From NCBI GenBank assembly GCA_020746995.1, contig JAGPXD010000007.1, positions 62,001 through 126,000 of the forward strand: a stretch of DNA of 64,000 bases, in the 5' to 3' direction. Origin of the DNA: Plectosphaerella cucumerina. Taxonomy: Eukaryota > Ascomycota > Sordariomycetes > Glomerellales > Plectosphaerellaceae. Under the pieces are notes generated by a model, which saw only the letters and a program-made list of their open reading frames with translations, searched no databases and was not told where the DNA came from. A program made the position numbers and the translations under genes. Below are positions 33,565 to 46,000 of this stretch, piece by piece. Each line of letters starts with the position of its first letter. Position 1 is the stretch's first letter.

Positions 33565-35868
33565 TGACGGTAGCATCTTGGGCTGAGGCTTCAACATCAG
33601 CTTGGACGTGACGGCCAGTTCTCACGACCAAGCGTGGTGTCAAACGGAGACTGCGCCACAGGCTGTAGCGAGCGTCGTCATCGACGATCAACACGCCCAT
33701 GTCACGAAATTTGAGTTGTCGTTCTCAGTACGGGCATTTGACTGCTGATTACCGGATGAAGTTGGCGATGATGAACCGGACTGTGAGTCCAGTCACGGTG
33801 GAATCTGCTAACGGCCCGTCCCGTTGACCAGACGAGGTAACCCCCGTCACGGTAACCGCAGACAGGGACAGGGAGAGCGGCAACAGGACCAGGACGGGCT
33901 ACTACTAGCGGTTAGCACCGCACGAGACAAGAGAGGTCAGGGCGTCAAGACGTGGGCTGGGGCGGTCCCCACCGCCCACCATTCTGCCCCGCGACGGGTG
34001 ACGCGACGGGTGACGGGCGCTGGGGCGGCGCGTTGCGCACGGCCACGGCCTGCCCGTGCCCAACCTTGGCCGCCGATAATGACGAGGTGAATGAAGGATT
34101 CTGTATTGCCGATCTTGCCGACCTTGCCGATGATTTCGGGAAGCCTGCCAAAGAAGTAAACTACTTACGAAGCTGAAGACAGAAGCTGGGAGGTTTGCGG
34201 CGGGAGGTCAGCCTGATCGGCTTCTGGGTAACCTATCGATTATCAACCAATGCGAGTGCTCTTTGGCCTTGCTCGGAGTTTATGCGCCAATGCGATGTCC
34301 TGAATGTCGTGCGAATCATGTGGCTGGAAAAGCATGCGCTGTTCGCTTGCAATCCTATTGGGCGAAGCTTGTTGGACCTGGGCCAATAGGTAGAGACAGG
34401 CACCCATTTTCCAGTTCCAAGAGAGCATCTGAAGTGGTTGACCACACTGAGCAGGGTTGATTACCGACCTGCTCAGGACTAGTATTTGGGAAGCCTCCAT
34501 GAAGCATTTCGACTCGAGAAGATGGGAGCGGGCTGGCGGGCGGGCGAGCGGAGGCGGGCATTAGCCAAACTTGAAGGTGCGCCCATCGACGCTGCCAGCT
34601 AATGCCATGTCTCCAGTGGCCGTGTCTCTATTTTGCGCGGGGATGCTAGTTGAAAGTTGGTACTCAGATGGACTGAGACGTGTGTCGTCAAACGGAGTCT
34701 ATGTACAGGGGGATACAGAGGCTTGCCCGCTCTGGCGGATGTGTTTCTTTTACAGCCGCAAAGGACGTGTATCGGGAGATCGATTGGTCGAAGACAACAA
34801 TGCGGCGCTGCGGCTGCACAAACGGCCGCCCCCTCCACAACCCCGAGACGATGACGCCTCAAGAATGAACGGAATCCGTCATGTTTCCTGACCGCAACGT
34901 CATTAAGCGGAGGCCTCAGATCGGCACGACTGAACTGGGCACGCAATCGCAATCGAATGGAACTTGCCGGCGGCTGCCCAATAGTATCAGCAGCCGAGTG
35001 CCCCCATACTCGGCGGCCAGCTTCAGCGCCCATCGCGTGCAAGCCAGGATCTTCATCAGGCCAAGCACACGTTGACGTCCGATGCCCACAGTATTCAACG
35101 TCATGTGCATTTCTTTTTTCCTCCGCGGCCAAGGGGTGGCTGAGTCCTGGCTGCATCTCATGTACGTGACTTGCCACGCTGTTCGTGACGGCCATATATG
35201 GAGGCCCAGCTGGCTGCCCTGCCCACTTCAGCACCGGCCCGGCGGCTTTCTCGACTGTGGTTTTGGCGTTGTATGCGCAGACGGCCCGTCAAACGCGCCG
35301 CGTCCTACTGCCTGCCATGTGTCGCTCTCATCTCCCCAGAGTCATTCATCCGCTACCATCTACCTGCACAACAAAATCTAGTCAATCCATGAGGATTGAT
35401 GAGGCACGTGAACTGGGCACGTGAGTTTTGGTTGCTGAGATGATCCCTTAACACATTTGTGGGTAATCTGCCACAGAGAATGTTAGTACAGTGACTTTCC
35501 TTCGCAAACCAATCACACCATCGTTTCATCAATGTCAGACACCTGAGCATGAGGCATGAAGTCATCCGCCATTTCCGCCAGCCTCAATCAATGCCTTCAA
35601 TCCGCATTCATCTATAACTCGCTGCTGCCTCGCGTTGTGTCTTCAGACGTACCCCAAAGCGCCGAGGCGGCATCAAGAACCTCCACGGCCCAGCCAGACC
35701 TCTCAAACCCGCGAAACCTGTGCTTTGCGACACGCATTCTGAAGCCTATTCATTCCCACCTACGAGGCGCACACAGGCACCTTCGGCAAAGCCCCTCCGA
35801 GGGACTCACATGCCGTAACGCCAATTCCCAGTTCCTGCGCGCGTGCTTTTGCACGTTTCCTGCCTGCC

Positions 35869-36635
35869 ATGACAGTGGGCCATGTCGACATGATGGAGCC
35901 TCTGAGAAGCGTCACTGCCAGTGCACGGGCATCCGAACTTACCCACACGACGAAGGACAGGCCCTACAACGTCGTCCGCCTGCAGACCATGCCAAGCGAG
36001 GTTCTCTTCGTTATTCTGAGTTATTTGGATGTAGATGACTTGATCTCTGCCTCAAGGGTATGCATTCAGGCAGTCATTTCATCACGTTGGAGGTGGTGCA
36101 CCTACTGACCGTCGAGCAGACCAACCACCGCCTGCGACACTTGTCACTGGACCCAATTCTTCACGTGTACCGTCTAAGGCATATTAGAGCCGTCCTCCCA
36201 CCTCTCATTCAATCCCGTTCCTCCGTGGACGAGCTCATTGCGCGATCCATCTTCATCACTCACACATCAGTAGTCTCCAGGCGACTTGGGCGATCTTTGG
36301 TATCCATCCGTCTTGCCCGTCGACTTGCCGCTCGACCATCCCCTCAGGAACTTGTCAACAGGGCAGTCCTGCTTCCCGAGTGTATCCCGGGGAAGTCCAA
36401 GTTTAACGTGGCGCCAGCTCTCGTTGCAAAGCGAAGAGCTGTCGAAAAAGAGCAGGTCAAAGATGGACTGAGACACTGGATAGACGGTGTCTGGAAGGGC
36501 AAGGTAATGCAGCGAGAGCAAGGGGTCAGGCAATGGGAACAAAGTCGCGGAGTCGGTAGGGTGTGGCGGCTGAGGAAGTTCTGGGAGAGGGTGAGTAGGG
36601 GTGAGGACGCCATGGCAAGATCCGTGGAAATCTGA
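35869..36635 (+). CDS. F-box protein with RPEL-like C-terminal region
   Basis: Exons 35869-36057 and 36120-36635 join in phase 0 across a 62-nt intron with a CTGAC branch site, giving 234 residues. The F-box lies at about 40-65 (LQTMPSEVLFVILSYLDVDDLISASR) and continues across the intron as TNHRLRHLSLDPILHVY. Downstream is a pattern seen in a family of fungal F-box proteins: RLGRSLVSIRLARRLAARPSPQELVNRAVLLPE, where ARPSPQELV and LP-E resemble RPEL-like repeats. The C-terminal third is basic and Trp-rich (HWIDGVWKGKV, WRLRKFWERV). It presumably links substrates to Skp1 in an SCF ligase; the substrate is unknown. The start codon could be further upstream, since the frame at 35869 has a loosely conserved N-terminus. 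Confidence 0.72.
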
Positions 36636-37014
36636 CTCCGCCACCCTGCCGCTCTGTAACTTACTCACTCGAATGGACTCAGCATCTGATTTGCATTCAT
36701 TCCTCAACCAATATACGTAGCCAATGAAATTCTATGAAGAGCAGCTAGTTTCCCAGCTTCACCCAACTTGGGTAGTCCCTCCAAGCCTGGGGCTTGTTTT
36801 GACGGTTTCAATTGCACTAAACCAAATGTTTCCGTCTGAACATCGACTACCTTGCTCTTTGCTTGGAGCTATTCAATGTTCTTTTCCCCCTATCATTGCT
36901 GAGAGACCAAGTCACAAGGCAATCCAGTTGGCAAATACCGTCGCTCGGGCCATATGTGTAAATTTACATTGGTATCTGGCGATGTACAAAAGGAAAGTGA
37001 CCACCAAGATCCTC
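36636..37014. other. Convergent intergenic region
   Basis: About 380 bases between the 3' ends of the F-box gene and the NRPS gene. It is AT-richer than its neighbours and should hold both polyadenylation regions. No gene or repeat. Confidence 0.5.
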
Positions 37015-40000
37015 TTACTCAAGGGCCAGGCGGATGTTGTCTGCTATCCTCACAACAATATCCTGGGCAGCAACATGGCTGACCCTTGCCTCCGATCCAA
37101 ACACTCCGATGGCCAGAGAATCACCCCGAACTCCAACCTCGATATCTATCGCATCCTGTGCAGGTGATCATCAGCCAGAGTCGACACCCAACGGACGGAG
37201 ACAACTTACCGGATACACGTCTATCACCGTGTTGAAAGGGGCCCAGACAGGAATGGGTTGCGAGGGCTTTGTGTCATTGTCGTGTCCTCCCACCAGCTCG
37301 ATGATGTTCGTAGACTCTGCATTCGACGGCAGATTCAAAACGTTGACGAAGGTGTCAATCATGAGCCCTGTCCAATCCTTGATCTCCCACAAGTTGGCAG
37401 TGGCATTGACTGGATCCGTGATTTCGATGAGGTCCTTCTGGATAGAGATGGCCATAGAGAGCAGATCGGACTCTGGGGTTACGTAGACTTTGCAAGGAAG
37501 AACGTTGAGGGTTGGGAACGTCTCCATATCGACACGATGTGATTCTCCACGGTTGGCGAGGTAGACTCCCAGCAGAACATGACCTTCAGTATTCCCACGC
37601 GTTTCTTGATGCCAGCATCGAGCAACTGCTGCGAGAAGAACGGCGGAGACCCCAAGACCATGGTCGGAGCAGAATGATTTGACAGAGGCCATGTTGCTAA
37701 TGGCGGAGTCATCCAGATGACTCGTCCGGGGAGTGTTGTCGCATTCGGTCGGAGACACAACGGCTGCCGGGGCAACGTCGTGCAGATACTCGGTCCAGAA
37801 CTGCTTTCTTGTGGCCATTGTATCTGGGGACTGGTGGAGTCCAAGGAATGACTTCCAGCCGATGGTCGAGACTGCAGAGTTGTCGAGTGTGGTGTCGGCG
37901 AGGATTCTGGCGAATCTCGACATCAGGGCAGAGAGGCTGAAAGCATCGTAGAGACAATGGTGAAGTTGAAGGGCCAGCTCCCACGGCCCATCTTGAGTGC
38001 CCTGCGCCCACAGTCTGACTGGAGGCCAAGTTGTGCTAGACTCGACGTCCTGTACTTGGGATGTGCCGAACACTTGCTGATGAGGTCCATCGCAACGAGC
38101 GTCCAAGACTAATTGAAGGAAGGGTGTCTCTCTGTCGGCCGTGGGCACGAGACATGTTCGCAGGATGGGCTCGGCCCTGACGAGAACTCTCCAGGCCTCG
38201 CGCAGCGTGTCCAAGGTGGCTCGGTGGTTGACCTTGTAGTGGAAGGTTGGGTAGAAGATTGACCCTTTCGACCTTTGCCACGTCGACATCGTGAAAACTT
38301 GCATGGGAAGCGCTGGCAGCACTTCCTCGACGTCGGATGAAGAAAGTCCGGCACGCTGCAGAGCCTTCTCGACATCGATAGTGGGCGGGACAGTACAGCC
38401 TGCGATATACTGGCGACGGGGTGTTCTGTCGCCATTGCTCGTGGCGATGACCGCCAGCTCAGCAATGGATGGCAATGTGAGAAGTGTCTTGACTCCTAGA
38501 TGAAGGTCTCGTTCGCGAAGCAGAGACGACACCTTGATCAGACTGATTGAATCAAGGCCAAGCTGATAAGGCGTGCTACTTTTCGAGATTGTCTCCGTCG
38601 GCACGCCCGAGACGAGGGACAAAACTTCGCGTATACTGCTCTCGGCTGGTGACCATGGTTGCAAGTCGTCGTCCCGAGTCTCCCCCACAGCTACCTGATG
38701 AGTCTCGAGCTCTGGCTGCTCCGATAATCGGAAAGCAGGCAGACCACAAATTGAGATCAAGCTGTTGTCGAAATCGATGAGGTTGAGATGAGGTGTTTCG
38801 ACGACGGAGGTAAGCACCTGATCAAGCGAGCGGAGGATGTCGTGGACCTCAGTTTGTTCATAGGACCCGGCCTTGCTGGCGACACTCCATTTCAAAAGGT
38901 CCCCTTCAGCCTCCAACTCCACGCAAACGGCAAAGCCAGTGGTAGCTTTCGATGAGACTGGCGTAAGGAGCGCCCCATTTTCGACCAGAGAGGAGTGTGG
39001 CTGCTTCTGCAGAAGGAAGAGGGTATTGAAGAGTTTCTTTGCCGGCTCAATTCCAGTTGTCTGTGCAACACGAAGGGGGTAGGCCTGGTGCTGGTAGACG
39101 TTTGCCATGGATTCTTGGAGGTACTGCAGGAACGAAGCTCTCGTGCCGTGGAGTACGCATCTCACAGCGACCGTATTCATCGTGGGAAACAGAAGGGTCT
39201 GTGCCTCTTCGGTTTCACGACCCGAGAGAACGACTCCGAAAGTAACATCGAGACTGCCCACCCGACTGGCGAGCACACCCGCCCAGCAGGTCTGGGCTAG
39301 GACTTGCAGACTGATAGACTGGCTCTTGCAAAAGTTCAGCACCTTGTCGAAACGCAAAGACGAGGTGCTCTCTTCGAAGGTGTCCGCCATCGGGGTTGGA
39401 CTGGGCGTCTCGGTGACCAAAGATGCTGGGGCTCCATTGAGATACTCCGACCAGAAGATGCGAGATTGGTTGCTTGGGGTCTTCAAGAGATCTCGAAGTG
39501 TAGCCTCTATGGCCGGACGCTTGCGCAAAGTCCCGTGGTATGCCGAGAGAACATCCTGGTGGAGTAGAGCAAGAGACCATCCATCGTACAGCGCATGTGC
39601 CAGGGATAGTACCAAGAAGGAAGTGTGGCCGATGTAGACAATGGAGAGCTGGAACAGCCCAGCCGCCCCATTCGCTATCATTGCTCGTTGTTTGTGGTCT
39701 GACGTGACTGAGGAGATGTCCTCCAGGTGATGAAGACGGCGCGAGTCCACTCTCGGCATGGCATCCTTCAGAATTACCTGGCAAAAGGTGTATGGGATGT
39801 CGACATCGCTGATTTGTCGAAAGATTGTCCTGAGAATGGTAGACTGATGCACAACCTGGCTCCAAGCTTCGATGAGTCTGGGTATATCTGTGCCAGGCGC
39901 GATTTCGAAAGTGGCGTGGTTGAAGTAGCGGTCGAACCCAGATTCTAGCATGTCGGCCATCATGGACTCCTGCAAAGGGGTTGGTGGCAAGACAGACTCG

Positions 40001-43000
40001 ATTCTCTTCATGTCCCACCCGCTCCTCTTGACGTCCTGCCAAAGTCGAGCCTTGGTTGTCTCGAACTCAGTGTCTTCAGCAGTGTCGCTTGCTGGGCGCG
40101 TTGTCTCAATGACCTTGCCAGCCTCACCAATGTTTCGAGCCTGAATCAGCTTCGGCAGAGTCACATGGCAACCTCTGGCCTTCATCCGGGACGAAAGGGT
40201 CACCAGGTCGATACTGTCCAAGCCGAGCTCAAGCAGGGTTGTCGTGGCGTGAATCTTCTCTTCGTGGACTCCCGCGAGAGCTGCGACCTCCTGCCGCAAG
40301 GCGGAGATCTCGGCAGTCCATTCTAAAGTGGTCGCCGTCAGGTCGGGGGTGCTGTGGCCGGTTGAATGTGCGTGGGACACAGAACCCGAGGTCCCGCGGG
40401 TTTGTGGTGTCAGAGCAAGCGAGGTCACCTCCGAAGTGGTAGCTGACCACATGTCGATATTGGAAAGCTGTTGCCCAGCGAGCAATTGGATGGCATCTCC
40501 AAAGTCGGCCATCAATTGATGGCCCAGTTGATCACTGACAACATCGCTGCGTGCGACGATGCGTGCTTCGAGATGGCCATTGGTATCTGCCGTCACCTCA
40601 AATGCAAGAGGATACTCCGATCCTGACGATACTTGCTCAACCTCCCAAGGTGCAGCGGGGGCGCCAGTTGTCGAGACTGTTCCATTCTGGAAAACAAACA
40701 GGCTGTCGATGATGGCTCGGCCGGGGGCGCACCACTTTTGTATGCTGCGAAGCGGAACGTGCTGGAACTCGAGTGTGGTCGTGCTGAAGTCGTGGGAGTG
40801 CTGAATGAGAGCCGGCCAGGAGGGATGCTTGCCCGCATTGGCAAAGAAGGGCAGGGTGTTGAAGAGGGGGCCGATGATCCGGTCGGCATTGGGCAGATCA
40901 ACTGATCTCCCAGAGCAGACGACACCGAATGCAGCTTGCTTGGAGAAGTTCTTGGCAAACACCGCTGCCCAAAGGGAGAGGATCAGGGTTTGTTGAGTCA
41001 CGTTGTACGACCGTTGAATGGGTGCCAGCTTGTCGATGGCAAAGTGTTCGGTGAGAATGTGGTACTCGCTGCCCTGCAAGTCGTTCTTTGTTGGTAGAGT
41101 TTCGAAGCTGCATCCGTCGAGATGAGCTCTCCAGAAGGACTGGGTGGATTCAAAGTTTCTTGCCGGGCCGTGTGGCATGGCGTCAAAGAATCGAGGACTG
41201 GGCTGGTGCTGGTGCTGCCAGTACTCCTGATTGACCCAATCGAGCATCAAGTCCAGGCTGACACCGTCGTAGATGGCATGGAAGATATGGATCGCAAGGA
41301 AGATACCAGAGGGAGTGGTGACCAGGACCAGGTCTAACGGGCTGATGAGCGCTTCCCGATTTCTGTTCTTCCAGTCGGCGAAAGCTTGGTCGAGTCGAAC
41401 ATGGAGGCCAGCATCGCTGCAAGACACGTTCCGCCATGGCGTCTCCGTCGTGTGAGTGGCGACCTGGGCGAATCCTCCCGAGGTCTGGAAGAATTGGGTT
41501 CTTAGGATTGGATGCTCATCGAGAAGAGCTGCCCATGACATTTTGAGTCGATCCACGGAGATATCGGGGTTGAGACGCAGACGGAAACGGACAAAGTATG
41601 CCTCGTCCTCCATGACCAGCGCATTCGAGAGCATGCCTTCCTGCAGCGGAGTGCAAGGAGCGACATACTCGATATCGGAAGCGGAAAGATTGGGTGTGTT
41701 CTGCAGAATCTGCGGGCGGAAGCGATGGCCGAAAGCTTGGATGTACTGTTGATTCTCGCGGATCCTGCCGGCTCCGAAGATGGGTTGGTCGGCACCCAAT
41801 GCCTCGACAAGATCGCCAAGGACCGGGTTGCGAAGTATCAGGGAAGGCGTCACTCCCGGAATGCCACCTGCTTTGAAGAGACGTGCGAGCTGTAGGGACG
41901 TTATCGAATCAAGTCCCATGTCGAATAAGTTGGTGGACATCGAGAGGTTGTCAATGTCTGAACTTCCGAAACTCTTTGCGATGTCGACAACCCTCTTCTG
42001 GATGTCGGTCAGAGGGGTAGACTTGTCGATATGAGTTGACGAGAGCTGGAGCAGCTGCCCCGGGTCGAGATTGTGGAAGACTCGCTTCAGGCTCTTGAGA
42101 TCGGCTTTGTTGTTGATTGAAAGCGGAATGAAGGAGACTTCGAAGATGAAAGTTGGCATCATGTACCCAGGCAACTTCTCTCGGCAGACCCTCTGCACCG
42201 CCTTGCGGTGTTGAGTAGCTCCTGCACCCTGGATGACGACCGGGTCGCCCTTGGACCGCGCGGCTTTGTTGGACGTGACAAATGAGACTAAGAGGTCCTT
42301 ATCCATGGTCGGATGTTTGGCGACGAGAGTGACGACGTCGCGCAGTCCCGAGACTCCAGTCCGGACGACGTGGTTGATTTCTCCGATCTCCAGGCGCTGC
42401 CCTCGAAGCTTGACTTGATCGTCGGCGCGGCCAAGAAACTCAAAGCAACCGTTATGTAGCAATCGAACGAGGTCGCCAGTACGGTAGACTCTCTCTCCGA
42501 ACGATGCAAGCGTTGGGAATCGCTCCTCGGTGAGCTCTGGGCGATTCAGATAACCCTTGCCCACCAGCTTTCCGGAAACGCACAACTCTCCGACTGCGCC
42601 CTTGAGGACGGGAATGTCTGTCCCGGGTTGAAGAACATAAGATCCGACATTGTCAAACTGGCGCCCGATGTTGGAGGCTCGTCCGTTCTTGGGAACCCTT
42701 TGGTACATCGTGACTCCAATGGTTGCCTCGGTCGGCCCGTACGCATTGTAGATGACACCCTGCGGACCCCAGACGTCAAGGATTTCCTGCTTCAGCGCCT
42801 CTCCGCCGGTTATGAAGACTCCTTTGCACAGAGACGGGACGTCTGCGGGATCCAGCAGTCGGGCCAGGCTCGGGGTGAGGTCGATGTGGGTGATCTGGAG
42901 GCGTCGGATCGCGGCGGCAATGTCATCCAAGATGATGTCTCGTGGTGCGGCGACCAGGGGCATTCCAACTGACCAGCTCCAGTATTGCTCAAGGACTGTG

Positions 43001-46000
43001 ACGTCGAAATGGAATGAGGCAAACTGAAGCCACCTCGACTGATCGTCCCAGTGACCTTCAAAGAGGCGCTGGAATGACTTCATGGCCTGCACAGCATTGT
43101 CGTGGGTGATCTCGCAACCTTTGGGTGTTCCTGTGGTACCCGAAGTGTAGAGGCAGTAGCAAGGGCCGCCTGGGTTGATGGGCTGACTGGCCTCGAAGGG
43201 GCCATCGCCGAGCGTGTCGAGGAAGGCCTGGTCAACTTGGACCACAGGGCATTCGGCCTGGAAGCTGAGGGCAGCATCCCCTGTGAGCAAGACAACTGCC
43301 CCAGAATCCTTGAGAATGAACTCCTTTCTATCTGTTGGCGCTGACGGATCCAGAGCAAGGAAGCAGAAGCCGGCTTTGAGAATACCGAGGATAGAGAACA
43401 GCGCCTCGGGAGACTTGTCGAAATGGACGGCCACGATTTGACCTTGACGTCCATACTGGCTAATGCTGCGTGCAACACGGTTTCCCATGTCGTCGAGCTG
43501 CCTGAACGTCCATTTTTGGCTTTCAGGGAGCTCGCCATTGAAGCCAGACACAAACTCAACTGCTGTCCTCGTGGGCCATCTCAGTGCTGCTCTTTCAACA
43601 AACTCATGGAGGAGAGACTCCTCAGATGGTATGACCGGCTCAGATGGAGGCATGATGGAGAAAAGATGGCCTCTAGTTTCCCATGGCTGTGTCTTGTCGC
43701 GAGTTTCTGAGGAAACGAGCTGTTGGAGGATGTATTCGAATTGGTCGACAATGATCGAGGCCTGCTGCTGAGGGATGACGCCAGGTTGGAATGACAGACG
43801 AAGCTGCATAGTTCCGCATGTCCTTGGCTCCACTTCGAGAGATACCGTGTAATCGAGCTTGCCTTCGTCGTGAATGACCCGCCATGGAGGCGACGGGGAG
43901 CCATACTGTCGTGGCTTTTGGTAGACAAGGAGCGAGTCGAAAAGGCGACCTTGAGGATGGCCCAACCACCTCTGGACCTTGGCCAGAGGCGTATGTTGAT
44001 GAGCCGCGAGCTTGGTGTTGTACTCGAGCATATACCCGAGGAGCTCTTGATCGGGTATGCTGGCGTTTGCAACGACAGGCAGGGTGGATATGACTGGTAT
44101 CATGGCCCTTTCGTTCGCCTCGGAGATGCGACCAGAGAGTACGACGCCAAAGACGACATCTGCCTCCCCGAGATATGCTGCCAACAGCCGAGCCCACGCG
44201 ACTTGGAGCATTGCCTGGACAGAAGCGCCGCATCGTACTGCCCCGGCTTGGAGTTCGTCCGTGCCCAGCTGTGAGATCTTGGCGTGGACAGCCAGATCGG
44301 AGGCCTGCTCAATCAGTGGTGTCAGTGTAGGGAAACGATTGACCACGACTGCTTGTGACTTGTCGGTCCAGAAACTTTTGGAGTGGGTGTCTTCCTTGGA
44401 TGCCTGTATAATTGTAGACACCGTCTCATCGATTGGAGAGGCCTTTGCGGGTTCGCGTCCGTCCAGAACGGAGTGAAGGTCATCTAGGAGGATCTGAAGT
44501 GACTCGGCGTCGTAAAGGGCGTGGAGAATCGCGAGGTGCATCTCAGGTGGTTTCGCCGAAGTGTCAAGGCATACGCTCCAGGGAGGATAGCCGATGTCAG
44601 TCGCAGCCTGCCGAGATCTTTCAGCCCGCCACTTGAAGACATCAAATGGCGGATTGGTTGGAAGGTTGACGGTGACCGTAGCCCTGGGTGCGACGGCGTA
44701 TCGCATCATCGCAAAACTGGTATCGGGGTGGTCCACCGCTGCGAACCCTGTCCGCAGAATCGGATGGTGCTCAGCTAGCTTCTTCCATGCATTCTGAAGG
44801 AGCTCCATCTGCACGCTTCCCTCCAGGGCAAAGGACATAAAGTTGAAGTAGTCTTGTCCGCCAGAATGAACAAAGTCGGATAGCATACCACACTGGACCG
44901 GCGTGCATGGAAGGACATCGTCAACTTGCGCATGGCCTTCAAGGCTCGGAGCCAGCTGGCTTTTGAAGCGAGCGAGGTCGTATTTGGGTGAATCGGCAAC
45001 GTTCTGTTGCGCTGATAAATTCTGGGACAAGGCGGCGGGAGAGGGCGACGAGATGACATCGAGGGCAGAAACGGAAAGACCTCGTTGGCGGAGGAGCTTG
45101 GCGACTTGTACAGCGTTGATGCTGTCTAGGCCAAGCTGGAAGATCGTGGTGTCTTTGTTGATTCGATCTTGAGGGATGCCCGAAAGCTCTGATAGAACAG
45201 ATCGAACGAGCGATCCGGCGGAAGACCATGCATCCCCCCTTGGCCCATCTGCTGTGACGTGCGGAGAAGTCTGAGCTGGCAAAACGTATTCTTGAGCCTT
45301 GTGAACGAGTGGCACAGGGCCGAGGCGAGCGCGGAGGTCTGAAGGCAAGTCCGCATGCACAGGCATGCTAGCTCGAGGGTATCTGCAGGCATGGTCAAGG
45401 ACATGCAGCAAGAGCTCGGCAACAGCAGGTAGGCTGGGAATTTGTTTGCTGCAAAAGATTAGTGACTTCAAAGTGCCAATGGGGAGGGGAAAATGCTGAC
45501 CTCCTCGAGTGAAGCATGACTGAGATGGTGTTGTTGACTGGATCTGGTGTCAACTCGCAGACGAGCGGCACCTGCTATGGTCAGCGCCTCGTCATGCATG
45601 AACCGGGAACACGACTTACATCCATTGCCCCGTAGTCTTCAATCATTTCCCAGATAGCTGGGTCGATCTTCCGCCCTGAAGGTTGCAAGAGTAGAATGGT
45701 GTCAAAGAGGCTTCCCGTGGTGCCGAGGGTCTTCTGCACCATTCGCAATGGGGTGAACTGGTAGTCCAGCGCCTTGGCATTGAGTCTCCGGAGCTCCTGG
45801 AACAAATCAACCACCGATTTTCTGTCCTGGAGCCGAGCTCGGAGTGGAATTGTGTTGAAGCATGGCGCGGCGAGTCTCTCTACTCCCGGGACGGGGACGG
45901 TGCGTCCGCTCATAACATTGCCGAAGCAGATGTCCGAATCTCCAGTCAACAGCCCCAAAGTCATGACCCAGGCCGCCTGACAGACCGAGAGTAATGAAGC

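Larger units (their letters stand above)
30066..35868. other. Gene-poor region of about 5.8 kb
   Basis: I find no convincing gene. Numerous frames of 60-210 codons exist on both strands but overlap one another and lack motifs. A possible gene remnant on the minus strand (32799-33465) and a G-quadruplex motif (33535-33564) are listed separately. A short duplication of gcgacgggtgac-like sequence lies near 33990-34015. No transposase, reverse transcriptase or terminal repeat was recognised, and the region is not obviously AT-rich, so RIP-degraded repeats are not evident. Confidence 0.45.
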
